Positions 16,883 through 26,654 of a stretch of DNA of 64,000 nt are shown here, in pieces. Source of the stretch: Natrinema gelatinilyticum (GTDB taxonomy: Archaea > Halobacteriota > Halobacteria > Halobacteriales > Natrialbaceae). The notes under the pieces were generated by a model. That model worked only from the letters and a program-made list of their open reading frames with translations. It was not told where the DNA came from and searched no databases. Location of the stretch: positions 434,001 to 498,000 of the forward strand of contig NZ_CP100757.1 of assembly GCF_024266705.1 (NCBI RefSeq). The letters run 5' to 3'. Position 1 is the stretch's first letter; every line of letters starts with the position of its first letter. The position numbers were made by a program, and so were the translations under genes.

Positions 16883-17539
16883 ATGGCAACAGAAAATGGA
16901 AATGAAGGAGAGACGTCAGCTGAGAAGCCCGACAGCAAAGTCGCACGGCTCATCGAGTCCTACGAGCTGGAAGCAGCGTTTGGAGATCAACTCGAAAAGT
17001 CCTGGACGGCAGATGGAGAAGCGCGGGAGAGTTTGTGATCGCTGGCAGACCAGTTTAATAAACGACTGCTCGAAACAGCCATGACCGACGCAGGGATGTC
17101 GACGCTCAGTGGCGAAGTTTCCAACATGTATCGATTATTGACGGCGGACGACGTCAGCAGTGGGAATAGAACGGAAGCACGAAAACGACTCGAGCAGAAC
17201 GGTCTCGATATCGCTCAGCTCGAACGAGACTTCATTACCTATCAGGCGATGCGGTCCTATCTCAAGGACTACCGCGGCGCCGAGTATCACCGGAACAGTG
17301 AGACCACCCGTCTCGAAGATACGGTTGCTGCTATCCAACGACTCCAAGCACGAACACGGTCTGTCGCCGAAAAGAACCTTACCCAATTACGAAAGACGGG
17401 GCAAATATCACTCGGCGAGTTTTGACTGTTCGTCGAAATCAGCGTCCTCTGTCAAGATTGCAGTACTCAGTATAGAATCGTCGAACTCTTGCAGCAAGGA
17501 GGTTGTGAGTGCCAAACTGCTCACGACGGAGAAGAATAA
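16883..17539 (+). pseudogene. rdfA: RdfA-like protein interrupted by two TGA codons
   Basis: The frame from ATG 16883 to TAA 17537-17539 encodes 218 codons that align along their whole length with the intact copy at 20084-20749 (about two thirds identical by eye). Two in-frame TGA codons break it, at 17036-17038 (after ARESL) and 17423-17425 (after SLGEF). The intact copy has Arg and Gln there. The C-terminal cysteines CQDC and GGCEC are kept. RdfA is a rod-determining factor in Haloferax, usually beside an SMC-like gene, as here. A decayed gene is likely; the low damage apart from the two stops leaves a small chance of stop-codon readthrough. The terminal TAA lies inside palindrome 2. Confidence 0.72.
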
Positions 17540-17558
17540 CAAGAGCAAGCTTGTTATT
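17535..17558. repeat. palindrome 2 of the RdfA/SMC-like locus
   Basis: Perfect inverted repeat AATAACAAG-AGCAAG-CTTGTTATT overlapping the stop codon of the interrupted RdfA-like gene. It is the most symmetric of the three related palindromes in this locus. It could also form a terminator hairpin, though no T-run follows. Confidence 0.65.
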
Positions 17559-18107
17559 GCAATGGATGGCAAATCAGATACTCGTGATATGAGTGTACTC
17601 ATCATCCGCAACTCATCCTGATAGTGGTATCGTCAGTGGCAACCTGAAACAGTCTCGCCGTCCTCGGAAGCAGAGCGTTCTAATGGGCCGCACGAGAGTT
17701 TTTCTCTCACGGTCGTCGGGAGCTGGAACACTGTCGGACAACTAATGTACTCGATGATAGATTGCTTGATTAGAGCGTTTAACGTCGATCAATCGAAGAA
17801 TCAATTGTGTTTTTCGAGGCGAACAACCGCTCACGCTCCCTAGATTCAGTAAATTTCGCTGCGTAGCCTTATGTGACGATTTCTACCGGAGGTACCACAG
17901 TCGTTCGTGCCCAGGGAGGAAGCGAACACAGTCTCGATTCCCCAAGCGGACCCCCCTTTGTCTCACGATATCTAAAATGTATTGGACACTACACATTATT
18001 TCCAAATGAAAATAAGGCATATAATCTTGCGCTTTCTTTTTCAAGACTATTTAGACAACGCTTGCTCAATAAGCAGGTTTTTGGTTACGGGCCTACTTGG
18101 CCTAGAT
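17559..18107. other. intergenic region before SMC-like gene
   Basis: About 550 bases without a supported gene. It includes an AT-rich TATA-like stretch (GCATATAATC near 18017) about 90 bases upstream of the SMC-like start. Confidence 0.35.
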
Positions 18108-20054
18108 ATGTCGAATACCGAAATGATAGAGAGGGTTAAAATACAGGCAAAAAATATCGGTGGGATCTCTGAGACCGAAGTCGATATCCCCCCAGGTGTG
18201 GCTGTCCTGACTGGTCGTAATGCGACGAACCGCACCTCCTTCCTGCAGACGATAATGGCTGTTTTGGGCAGCAACGATGTTACGCTCAAGGGTGATGCTA
18301 ACGAAGGCTCAGTCGAGCTCTCGCTCGGGGATGAAACGTATCATCGAACTCTTCATGACAGAAATGGAGCTATTTCGTTTGCTGGCGATCCATATCTCGA
18401 TGATGCAACGATTGCCGATCTGTTCGCGTTTCTGCTCGAATCGAACGAAGCTCGACGGGCTGTAGTTCAAGGTAACGATCTCCGTGAGTTGATTATGCGG
18501 CCGGTAGACACCGAGGAGATCCAGGCCGAAATCGAGCGCCTCAAACGGAAACGCAGCAAAGTCGACGAACAACTCGAGGAAATCGATTCGCTCAAGAATG
18601 ACCTGCCTTCGCTTGAGAAGCGCAAATCAAAACTCGAAGCCGAGATCGAGGACAAGCGCGACCAACTTGCGACCAAAGAGGACAAGATCGAGTCGATGGA
18701 CGCCAACGTCGACGAAACTCGTGAAGACAAGCAGGAACTTGAATCGAAACTGGATGGCCTCCGTGAGTTGCGAGCGGACCTCGAAAGCGTGCGTTCTGAT
18801 ATCGATCTTCAGGAAGAAAGTATCACGTCGCTTAAAACCGAACGAGCCGAGCTGAGGGAGGAACGTGAGGCGTTACCGGACGTGCCAATGGACGAGTCTG
18901 AGCAATTAGATCAGGAAATCTCAAGCTTGCGCCGGCGGAAACAGAAACTCGAGGCCAAGATCACCGATCTCCAAGATGTAATTCAGTTCAACGAGGAAAT
19001 GCTCAATGGAGGGGAATCAGCCATCGGTACTGCGCTTGCGGCCGGCGATAACTCGTATGATACCGTCACCGATCAGTTGATCGAAGACGAGTCCATTGTC
19101 TGCTGGACATGTGGGAGCAGTGTCGAACGTGACCGCATAGATGCGACCATGGATACACTACGGTCGGTCCGGCAAGACTACACCGACGAGATTAGCGAAA
19201 TAGATCACGAGTTGGAACAGTTGCAGGCAGACAAGCGAGAACGCGAACAACAACAGCGCGATCGTGAGCGACTTGACCGTAAACTCGACGACATTACGGA
19301 CGAACTCGATCAACGGGAGTCGCAACTTACGGACTTGCGTGAGAAGCGCGATCAACTGAGTAATGATATCGAGGTTACAGAGGAAGAAGTCGAAGCTCTC
19401 GAACACGAGAGCTTCTCTGAGATTCTAGATTTACACAAGGAGGCGAACCAGTTTGAATTCGAACTGGGGCAACTCGAGTCAGATCTCGATGATGTAACTG
19501 ATCAACTGAGTACGATTGAGGACCGATTAGCGGAGGAGGAATCGCTCACCGAACGTCGGGGACAAATTCAAGAAGATTACGAGGCTCAGAAATCCAAAAT
19601 CGAACGAATCGAGCGCGAGGCCGTCGAGGAGTTCAATCGTCACATGGAGCAAATTCTTGACGTTTTAGAATATGAGAATCTTGCACGAATTTGGATCGAA
19701 CGTGTCCAGAAATCCGTCCGTGAAGGACGCCAAAAGACCGAAAAGGCCGTATTTGAACTCCACGTCGTGAGAACGACGGAATCGGGCGCGACCTACGAAG
19801 ATACAGTTGATCATCTTTCTGAGAGTGAACGTGAGGTTACGGGACTCACATTTGCGCTGGCAGGGTATCTCGTCCATGACGTTCACGAGACAGTCCCGTT
19901 CATGCTGTTGGACTCGTTGGAAGCCATCGACTCGGAACGGCTGGCAAATTTCATTTCATATTTCTCCGATTATGCGCGGTATCTGGTTGTTGCTCTTCTC
20001 CCTGAGGACGCCCAAGCACTTCCGAATGAGTATGCGCGCATCACAAAAATATAA
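18108..20054 (+). CDS. archaea-specific SMC-related protein (Sph-like)
   Basis: A 648-residue SMC/Rad50-like protein. The N-terminal ATP-binding block reads GRNATNRTSF, an unusual Walker A without the classical GKS/T. Two long coiled coils (about residues 140-300 and 360-540) flank a zinc-hook CWTCG near residue 335. The C-terminal part has a signature-like LSESEREVTGL and Walker B PFMLLDSLEAID. Family members are haloarchaeal proteins thought to act in chromosome organisation or cell shape with RdfA. The start is MSNTEMIERVKI at 18108; the upstream 42 codons look non-coding. It lies between two RdfA-like genes in opposite orientation, convergent with the intact one 29 bases away. Confidence 0.85.
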   Translation: MSNTEMIERVKIQAKNIGGISETEVDIPPGVAVLTGRNATNRTSFLQTIMAVLGSNDVTLKGDANEGSVELSLGDETYHRTLHDRNGAISFAGDPYLDDATIADLFAFLLESNEARRAVVQGNDLRELIMRPVDTEEIQAEIERLKRKRSKVDEQLEEIDSLKNDLPSLEKRKSKLEAEIEDKRDQLATKEDKIESMDANVDETREDKQELESKLDGLRELRADLESVRSDIDLQEESITSLKTERAELREEREALPDVPMDESEQLDQEISSLRRRKQKLEAKITDLQDVIQFNEEMLNGGESAIGTALAAGDNSYDTVTDQLIEDESIVCWTCGSSVERDRIDATMDTLRSVRQDYTDEISEIDHELEQLQADKREREQQQRDRERLDRKLDDITDELDQRESQLTDLREKRDQLSNDIEVTEEEVEALEHESFSEILDLHKEANQFEFELGQLESDLDDVTDQLSTIEDRLAEEESLTERRGQIQEDYEAQKSKIERIEREAVEEFNRHMEQILDVLEYENLARIWIERVQKSVREGRQKTEKAVFELHVVRTTESGATYEDTVDHLSESEREVTGLTFALAGYLVHDVHETVPFMLLDSLEAIDSERLANFISYFSDYARYLVVALLPEDAQALPNEYARITKI

Positions 20055-20083
20055 CATGTTTGGCGTTCACAGATAGTGGATTT

Positions 20084-20749
20084 TTACTCGTTATCCGCCA
20101 ATTGACATTCACAACCCCCCTGTTGGAGAAGTTCGACGAAGCCATACTGTGTCTCGCACTCTTCACAATAGACGTTGATATCGATGAACAACTGAAATTC
20201 ACCGAGAGCAAGTTGATTCGTATCCCGGAGTTGTAGAAGGCTCTTTTCGGCAACAGATATAGTTCGTGATTTGAGACGCTGAATTGTATCGATAACGCCA
20301 TCCACACGTGTGTGTGTAGTGTCATTATCGTACTGTGCACCACGGTGCTCTTTGAGGTATGACCGGATGGCCTGATAAGTGACAAAATCCTGTTCTAACT
20401 GTGTGATATTAACTCCGTTCTGTTCGAGTCGACGTCGAGTCTCGATCCGATTACCGCTGCTCACGTCTTCGTCGGTTAGCAGTCGATACATGTTGGAGAT
20501 TTCCCCATCGAGCGTCGCCATTCCTGCGTCCGACACTGCTGCTTCGAACAGTCGTTTGTTAAATCGATCCGCGAGAGTTCGTAGACTTTCGCGCTTCTCG
20601 CCGTCCGCCGTCCAGAGTTCCTCCAACGTATCGCCGAACGAGGCCCCCAGGTCGTATGACTCGATGAGTTGCGCGACTTTGCTGTCGGGCTTTTGCTTCA
20701 CCGTTTCGTCCGATTCAAAGTCGTTCTCGCCCTCGCCTTCACTTGACAT
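20084..20749 (-). CDS. rdfA: RdfA-like rod-determining factor
   Basis: A 221-residue acidic protein with a conserved PDSKVAQLIESYDLG start, the central MYRLLTDEDVSSGNRIETRR block and a C-terminal zinc-ribbon-like pair of cysteine motifs (YCEEC and GGCECQ). It matches what I know as RdfA, a haloarchaeal rod-determining factor usually encoded beside an SMC-like gene. Here it converges on that gene with 29 bases between. It is intact, unlike the plus-strand copy at 16883. The biochemical role of the family is not known. Confidence 0.75.
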   Translation of the reverse strand: MSSEGEGENDFESDETVKQKPDSKVAQLIESYDLGASFGDTLEELWTADGEKRESLRTLADRFNKRLFEAAVSDAGMATLDGEISNMYRLLTDEDVSSGNRIETRRRLEQNGVNITQLEQDFVTYQAIRSYLKEHRGAQYDNDTTHTRVDGVIDTIQRLKSRTISVAEKSLLQLRDTNQLALGEFQLFIDINVYCEECETQYGFVELLQQGGCECQLADNE

Positions 20750-20964
20750 TTATACATGGATAGAAGGGAGGAGCAGTTTTAAAGTCAGGGGTTTCCTCTC
20801 TGTAATGACCACTAGGATTTGGGTGACCTGGTAGTCCGTCGGCTCCTAATCGTGACTGCGCACATAGTAACAAAACAGACTATAGTGATAGCCGGAATAA
20901 TATATGTGGCGTCAGATTGTCATTTCACGATATAGGATGTTATTGAACATCATGCGAGCATCTA

Positions 20965-20988
20965 AATAACAAGAATAGAGTTGTTATT
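20965..20988. repeat. palindrome 3 of the RdfA/SMC-like locus
   Basis: Perfect inverted repeat AATAACAA-GAATAGAG-TTGTTATT, about 215 bases upstream of the intact RdfA-like gene. It mirrors palindrome 1, which precedes the other copy. Confidence 0.6.
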
Positions 20989-21584
20989 CCTGACTACGCC
21001 GGCTCCTGTTGGTGAACTTTTAGCTTCCATCGAAATGATGATGAACTCGCCTTCATCTTCTCGAGGTTGAGACGTAGTTTCGATATACTTGTGCCGATAT
21101 TCTTCGCGGGGTTATTTCGTATAAGCTATTATATGTGATGATACCGTAGACACATTCTGTGACAAATCTTCAGAAGAAATCAATCTGTGTTAATCTCCGT
21201 CGATTAAAGACACATCATACATTTTTTCGGATCATAAACCGTCATAAGAACGCTTTCTGAGAAAAAGAGTTTATCTTATAAAATCCGACAATGCTGAAAA
21301 TGATACGGAACGTGTTTTGTCCGTCAATTTCTCCACAATCGACGTATGCAGCACCAATATGGCGCATGTCATAAGTCACCGTAGCGGAACCCGCCGATCT
21401 CTATCCGAGAATCTCGGATAGCATAATATAAACTATGTTCAAATTCAGATGTGTCGACTTATCCGTAAACCACATAAATGGTGGAAGGCGTCGGGGTATG
21501 TAATTTATAATTAAGAATAGACGCTGAAAAAGTGTACGACGATGCCGGATAAGGTTTATTAGAAACCGCAGTTACACGCTACTC
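20989..21584. other. AT-rich intergenic region before IclR gene
   Basis: About 600 bases of AT-rich DNA with no supported gene between the RdfA-like locus and the regulator at 21585. The 21-base palindrome at 21401 is its only clear feature. It may mark the join between two formerly separate segments. Confidence 0.4.
21401..21421. promoter_or_regulatory. perfect 21-base palindrome upstream of IclR gene
   Basis: Arms CTATCCGAGA and TCTCGGATAG around a single central A, about 165 bases before the IclR start. The odd length and near-perfect dyad fit a dimeric regulator operator. No run of T follows, so it is less like a terminator. Confidence 0.5.
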
Positions 21585-22346
21585 ATGGGCGAAAAAGTGA
21601 AAATCAAAGCGGTCAAGAACACCACGGAAATACTCAAGATAGTATCCGTGAGGGGGAAGGCTAGCGTTTCAGAAGTCGCAGCGGAGGCAGATATGCCAAA
21701 CAGCACCGCTCACGACTATCTTCAATCGCTGAAGCAAACTGGCTATCTGATCAACGATTCCGAGGGATACTCACTGAGCACTCGTCTGTTAGAACATGGA
21801 ACTCGTCGGCGACTGCAGCTAGATATTTATGAAACTGCGAAACCGGAGATTGCGAAACTTGCGAGGGAAACGGGCGAACACGCCTCACTGATGATCGAAG
21901 AAAATGGGTTTGGAATCCTCCTGTCGACAGTGATGGGCGAAGATGCCGTTGAGATAGTCGCTCACGACGGGACCAAAACTCCCCTCCATGCAACCGCTCC
22001 TGGAAGAACGATACTGGCAAATCTTCCTGAAGAGCGCGTCGATGCGATCGTGGAACAACACGGACTTCCAAAAATGACGAGGAACACGATAACGGAACGA
22101 GAAGAACTAGACGCAGAACTTCAATCCATCAAAGAAAAGAAATATGCGCTCGAGCAAGGCGAGATCATGGACGGGATGCGTGGCGTCGGCGCTCCGATTA
22201 TTCGACGAGACAGTGACAAGGTAGTTGGAGCGATTAGCGTTTATGGTCCGACGAACCGGACGATTAATAAGCAATTCGAGGATATGGTTCCGGAGTTGCT
22301 GATTCAGTCCGCGAATATCATTGAATTGAATTTGGCCTACTCGTGA
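21585..22346 (+). CDS. IclR-family transcriptional regulator
   Basis: A 253-residue regulator. Residues 10-65 form a winged helix (ASVSEVAAEADMPNSTAHDY), and the rest is the effector-binding domain with LHATAPGRTILANLPEERV and a final AISVYGPTNRTINK. It lies 169 bases upstream of, and in the same direction as, the carboxylase-like genes at 22516, so it probably controls them and perhaps more of the island. The palindrome at 21401 is a candidate operator. Confidence 0.88.
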   Translation: MGEKVKIKAVKNTTEILKIVSVRGKASVSEVAAEADMPNSTAHDYLQSLKQTGYLINDSEGYSLSTRLLEHGTRRRLQLDIYETAKPEIAKLARETGEHASLMIEENGFGILLSTVMGEDAVEIVAHDGTKTPLHATAPGRTILANLPEERVDAIVEQHGLPKMTRNTITEREELDAELQSIKEKKYALEQGEIMDGMRGVGAPIIRRDSDKVVGAISVYGPTNRTINKQFEDMVPELLIQSANIIELNLAYS

Positions 22347-22515
22347 GGTGGCGATTCCTTACCTTTCACCGGTGATTGTTTAACACTATTTGAACGTGAC
22401 GTGCCCTTTCCAAAAAGCATCCATAAGAACCATTTTTAGAGAAAGATTGATTACATTGCTCATGAATATCATACGTGGGTAGTGTGATAGGTGTACCCAT
22501 CATGAACAAAGAACA

Positions 22516-24615
22516 ATGAGTTATCTAGTCAACGTTGACATCGGTGGAACACACACCGATGGTGTCGCAATTGATGAACAGGGGGGGATTATTGATGGAA
22601 AAGTGGCATCAACCCCTAATGACTTCTCAAAAGGATTTTTCGATTCCTTAGAAGTAATGGCTGAGAAGTTAGGGACAGATATCGAAGGCCTGTTAGAAGA
22701 GGCCGAGCTCGTCTCCCACGGGACGACGGTTGGGACAAATGCGGTGTTAGAAGGAGACGATGTCGACACATCGCTCATCACCACACACGGGGCTGAGTCG
22801 GTTATTTCGATGATGCGCGGTGCCCCAGGACGAACAAGTGGACTCTCCGTGGAGGAATACCTCCACATGCAAGAGGTTACCAAACCAGACCCATTAGTTC
22901 CGAAGGAAAATATCCATGGACTAAACGAACGCATCGACTGTAAAGGAGAAGTGGTAGTCGAATTCAATGAGGAACAGGCTCGTGGCGTAGCAAAAACAAT
23001 CGCAGACGAACACGTCGACTCGGTCGCGATCAGTTGCTTGTGGTCGTTCCTCAACTCCGAACACGAGGAACGTATGGAGGAAATCCTCACTGAGGAACTC
23101 GACGAGGATGTATTCCTCACTCGTAGTAGTGACCTTGCACCCACCTGGGGTGAATACGAGCGCACTACTGCCACAGCAATAAACGCCCTCATTGGACCAA
23201 CCACCTCTGATTACATCGAAAAGATCGACAATCGCCTCGAGGAGAGCGGATATGATGGAACGTTGCTGGTGATGCAGGTCGGTGGGGGAGTCGCTCCAGC
23301 AGCGGATGCGATCCGCGAGCCCGTCAGAACAATCGATTCGGGGCCAGCAGCCGGAATGACCGGTTGTAGCTACCTCGCAGATACACTGGATCACGAGAAC
23401 ATCATCGCCGGCGACATGGGTGGGACAAGTTTCGACGTCGGCCTCATTACGGATGGGGAGCCGATAACGAAGGCCACCAACGTTGTCCGCCAGTATGATT
23501 ACAGTATACGGAACATCGACATCGAATCGATTGGTAACGGCGGCGGATCTATCGCGTGGGTCGAAGAGAATACTGGGCGGCTGCGCGTCGGTCCCCAATC
23601 GGCCGGTGCAGACCCCGGGCCAGCCTGTTACGGGGACGGCGGCGATGCGTTTACAGTAACAGACGCTGCAGTTCTCTGTGGATTCATCGATCCAGAATAC
23701 TTCCTCGGTGGGCGTGAGGAACTCGATCTCGAGAGTGCCGAGGAGGCCGCACGGGGCCTTATGAAAGCCACGGGAATGGATCTCATGGACGTCGCTCGGG
23801 GTGTGGTCGAAATCTCCAATGCCCAGATGGCGGATCTCATCAGCCAACGGACGATCAATAAGGGTCACGATCCGCGTAACTTTACAATATACGCATACGG
23901 TGGTGCTGGCCCCCTGTATCTGCCATCGATTGCACACCGCCTCAGCGTCGACGAGGTCGTCATTCCGACGGGCGATTCGTCCTCAGTATGGTCGGCAGTG
24001 GGTATTTCGTCGTCTGACGTTCTCCACCGGAACGAGATGTCGAATATGCGAACGTTCGCACCGTTTGATCCCGAGGAACTAACGGAACAGTTCACCGCCA
24101 TTGAGGATGAGATCCGTGGCGATCTTGAGGCGGAAGGATTCGATGAGGAGGACATGCGCTTAGAGCGGTATGCGAACCTCAGCTACGGTTTACAGGTCCA
24201 CGAAGTAACAGTCCCTGTTCCACCCGGCGAACTGACCGAGGAGGACACGGGTGAGGTAATAGCTCGCTTCGAAAAGAAATACGAACAACTCTACGGCGAA
24301 GGCGCCGGTGCGAGTCAAACCGGCTTCGAGCTCGTGACTCTCCGTGTCGACGGATACGGCAAAACAACGAAGCCGAACCTGCGTGCCGAAACATCGGGAG
24401 TAAAGGCTGACGGAGGGAATCCCGAGACGGAGGAGATTTTCTGGCCGGCAGAAGATCGATACATGGACACGAAGGTGTACTATCAGGACGACATTGGTCC
24501 TGGTATGACCTTCGAAGGTCCAGCCGTCATGCGGCTGAACAATACGACCGTCGCCGTTCCCAGTGCGGATTCGGGCGAAATTGACGAGTATAACAACATC
24601 ATCATCCGATCATGA
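22516..24615 (+). CDS. hyuA: hydantoinase/oxoprolinase family protein (HyuA; carboxylase-type subunit)
   Basis: A 699-residue protein of the HyuA/acetone-acetophenone carboxylase family. It shows the ASKHA-type nucleotide-binding motifs IGGTHTDGVAID near residue 9 and DMGGTSFDVGLI near residue 300, and the conserved GPQSAGADPGPACYGDGG near residue 360. Family members hydrolyse ATP either to open hydantoin or oxoproline rings or to activate a ketone enol and bicarbonate. The next genes encode HyuB and a small cysteine-rich protein like those of acetophenone/acetone carboxylases, which favours a carboxylase. It is the first gene of the island after the IclR regulator. Confidence 0.88.
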   Translation: MSYLVNVDIGGTHTDGVAIDEQGGIIDGKVASTPNDFSKGFFDSLEVMAEKLGTDIEGLLEEAELVSHGTTVGTNAVLEGDDVDTSLITTHGAESVISMMRGAPGRTSGLSVEEYLHMQEVTKPDPLVPKENIHGLNERIDCKGEVVVEFNEEQARGVAKTIADEHVDSVAISCLWSFLNSEHEERMEEILTEELDEDVFLTRSSDLAPTWGEYERTTATAINALIGPTTSDYIEKIDNRLEESGYDGTLLVMQVGGGVAPAADAIREPVRTIDSGPAAGMTGCSYLADTLDHENIIAGDMGGTSFDVGLITDGEPITKATNVVRQYDYSIRNIDIESIGNGGGSIAWVEENTGRLRVGPQSAGADPGPACYGDGGDAFTVTDAAVLCGFIDPEYFLGGREELDLESAEEAARGLMKATGMDLMDVARGVVEISNAQMADLISQRTINKGHDPRNFTIYAYGGAGPLYLPSIAHRLSVDEVVIPTGDSSSVWSAVGISSSDVLHRNEMSNMRTFAPFDPEELTEQFTAIEDEIRGDLEAEGFDEEDMRLERYANLSYGLQVHEVTVPVPPGELTEEDTGEVIARFEKKYEQLYGEGAGASQTGFELVTLRVDGYGKTTKPNLRAETSGVKADGGNPETEEIFWPAEDRYMDTKVYYQDDIGPGMTFEGPAVMRLNNTTVAVPSADSGEIDEYNNIIIRS

Positions 24616-24669
24616 ATCCACGATACATGCACGACACAAAAGAAACGCTGCAGTCACGAGGTGCCGCCA

Positions 24670-26652
24670 ATGTCAACTGATGACCAAAGTCACGACGGCT
24701 CAAACGTCTGGGAGGACTTCCAGAAGGGGTACGTTCCAGAGGATGATCTTGACATCCATCCGGATCTCGACTTACACACTGAGTATTCGAAGGACATCGA
24801 CCCGGTCACGTACGAAGTGCTTCGCCACAGGCTCTGGACGGTCAATGAAGAACACGGCCAAACGCTTGAAAACGTGTCCGGATCACCGGTCGCATACTTC
24901 GGACAGGACTTCAATCCGACTCTGATGACGCATGACGGAGAGGTGGTGTTCAATGGGCCGTATGTCCAACTGTTCTCGCCGATAGCCGAGTTGCAAGTGA
25001 AATGGATCCTGGAGAACCGAAGCGATAATCCTGGCATCGAACCGGGGGACATTTTCATTTCGAACGACCCGTGGGTTGGCAGTACTCACCAGCCCGATGT
25101 CTTCTTCGTTGCACCGATTTTCAAAGACGGAGAACTTTTCTGCTGGATTGCCAACACGCTTCACCAATACGATATCGGTGGAAAAAATGCGGGAAGTTTC
25201 GTCCCGGGTGCAAACGATGTCTTTGAGGAATCGACACCTATTCCGCCGATTAAGGCAGTGGAAGGTGGCGAAGTCCGCAAGGACGTCAAGCAGATGTACA
25301 TGCGCCACTCGCGAATGCCCGATATGGTGGGCCTGGATTTCAACGCTCAGGTAGCAGGCCTTCAGGTAACACAGGAGCAGATCCATGACCTCATCGACGA
25401 GTACGGCGCTCAGACGATCAAAGGTGTGATGGAGAACATTATTGACGACTCCGAGACGGAGTTCGTCGAAAAACTCCGTGAGCTACCTGATGGTACGTGG
25501 CGTTCTCGCGAGTTCATGGAAGGATCGAAGACGGGAGACGACGACCTCTACGTTGCACAACTTCAACTCACTAAGGAAGGGGACACCCTTACGTTTACCA
25601 ACGAAGGGAGTGCGGAGAACGAGGGGTCGATGAACCTTACCTACGCCGGCTTCCGGACAGCGATCTCTTGTGTCGTTAACCCGATGCTGCTCTATGACCA
25701 ACTGTGGGTCACGAGTGGGGCCTACAGACATATCGATATAGAGACCGAGCCAGGTACCCTGAATCGAGCAGAATATCCTACTGGAGTCAGCTGTGGCGGG
25801 ACATTGAGCATCGAGCTATCGATCGCCCTGATTTACGACGTCATGACTCGAATGCTCTCTGCGTCGGATGAAACCCGCGAGGACATCATCACGGACCCCC
25901 TTGCTGGGCTTATCGTTCTCTCACAAGCCGGTATGGACCAGTGGGGTAACCCGTTTGGCACGATGAACCTTGACGTGATGGGGACGGGCTTTGGCGCACG
26001 GACCGACAAAGACGGGATTGATGTCGGAGGTATCCTGTTCTCTCCCAAAGGTCCGCTGCCCAACATCGAAAACAACGAGCAGGATTACCCAATGTTGTAC
26101 CTGTACCGCCGGGAATCGATGGACTCCGCAGGACACGGGGAATTCCGTGGGGGCGGTGGGATGGATGCCTGTTTCGTCCCTCACAACACCGAGGCCATTC
26201 AGACTGTGGTGGCCGGCAACGGTGGTGTCACGCCAAATACACGTGGGGTCGCTGCCTATCCCGGTGCACCAATTCGGAGTCGGACCGTCGACGGATCCGA
26301 CATCCACGATCGGTTCGAGAACCAGGAGATTCCTGACGATATCGAGGAAGTAGATGGGGACATGAATACGTATCCACCAAAGGCCGAATTCGTTCAAGGC
26401 TCGATGGACGTCATGGAGACGCGCTCTCCAGGTACTGCCGGATACGGTGATCCGCTGAAGCGCGATCCTGAGAAGGTGCTCGAGGACGTGACCGATGAAA
26501 TCGTTAGCGAAGAGGTCGCGAACGATATCTACGGCGTCGTATTCGACGAAAGCGGCGATGAATTGGCAGTTGACGAATCGGCGACGGGAGACCGTCGGGA
26601 TGAGATCATCGAATCTCGACTCGCCGAGAGTACGATCCCTGTGGAGGAATAA
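24670..26652 (+). CDS. hyuB: hydantoinase B/acetone-carboxylase alpha-like subunit
   Basis: A 660-residue HyuB-family partner of the preceding gene. The family blocks DPVTYEVLRHRLW, DIFISNDPWVGSTHQPDVF and GSAENEGSMNLTYAGFR are present, as is GEFRGGGGMDACFVPH near residue 495. In acetone and acetophenone carboxylases this subunit carries the carboxylation site. ATG 24670 is chosen because a GAGGTG ribosome-binding site stands 6 bases before it; an in-frame GTG at 24661 is less likely. It starts 54 bases after hyuA and ends 2 bases before the next gene, so the three are one operon. Confidence 0.88.
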   Translation: MSTDDQSHDGSNVWEDFQKGYVPEDDLDIHPDLDLHTEYSKDIDPVTYEVLRHRLWTVNEEHGQTLENVSGSPVAYFGQDFNPTLMTHDGEVVFNGPYVQLFSPIAELQVKWILENRSDNPGIEPGDIFISNDPWVGSTHQPDVFFVAPIFKDGELFCWIANTLHQYDIGGKNAGSFVPGANDVFEESTPIPPIKAVEGGEVRKDVKQMYMRHSRMPDMVGLDFNAQVAGLQVTQEQIHDLIDEYGAQTIKGVMENIIDDSETEFVEKLRELPDGTWRSREFMEGSKTGDDDLYVAQLQLTKEGDTLTFTNEGSAENEGSMNLTYAGFRTAISCVVNPMLLYDQLWVTSGAYRHIDIETEPGTLNRAEYPTGVSCGGTLSIELSIALIYDVMTRMLSASDETREDIITDPLAGLIVLSQAGMDQWGNPFGTMNLDVMGTGFGARTDKDGIDVGGILFSPKGPLPNIENNEQDYPMLYLYRRESMDSAGHGEFRGGGGMDACFVPHNTEAIQTVVAGNGGVTPNTRGVAAYPGAPIRSRTVDGSDIHDRFENQEIPDDIEEVDGDMNTYPPKAEFVQGSMDVMETRSPGTAGYGDPLKRDPEKVLEDVTDEIVSEEVANDIYGVVFDESGDELAVDESATGDRRDEIIESRLAESTIPVEE

Positions 26653-26654
26653 CA

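Noticed and set aside
17535..17558. Palindrome 2 as a simple transcription terminator
   Set aside because: No T-run follows, and two similar palindromes lie upstream of genes, so a terminator role alone does not explain the set.
22921..23937. 338-residue minus-strand ORF inside hyuA
   Set aside because: Cysteine- and histidine-rich shadow of HyuA; no recognisable fold.
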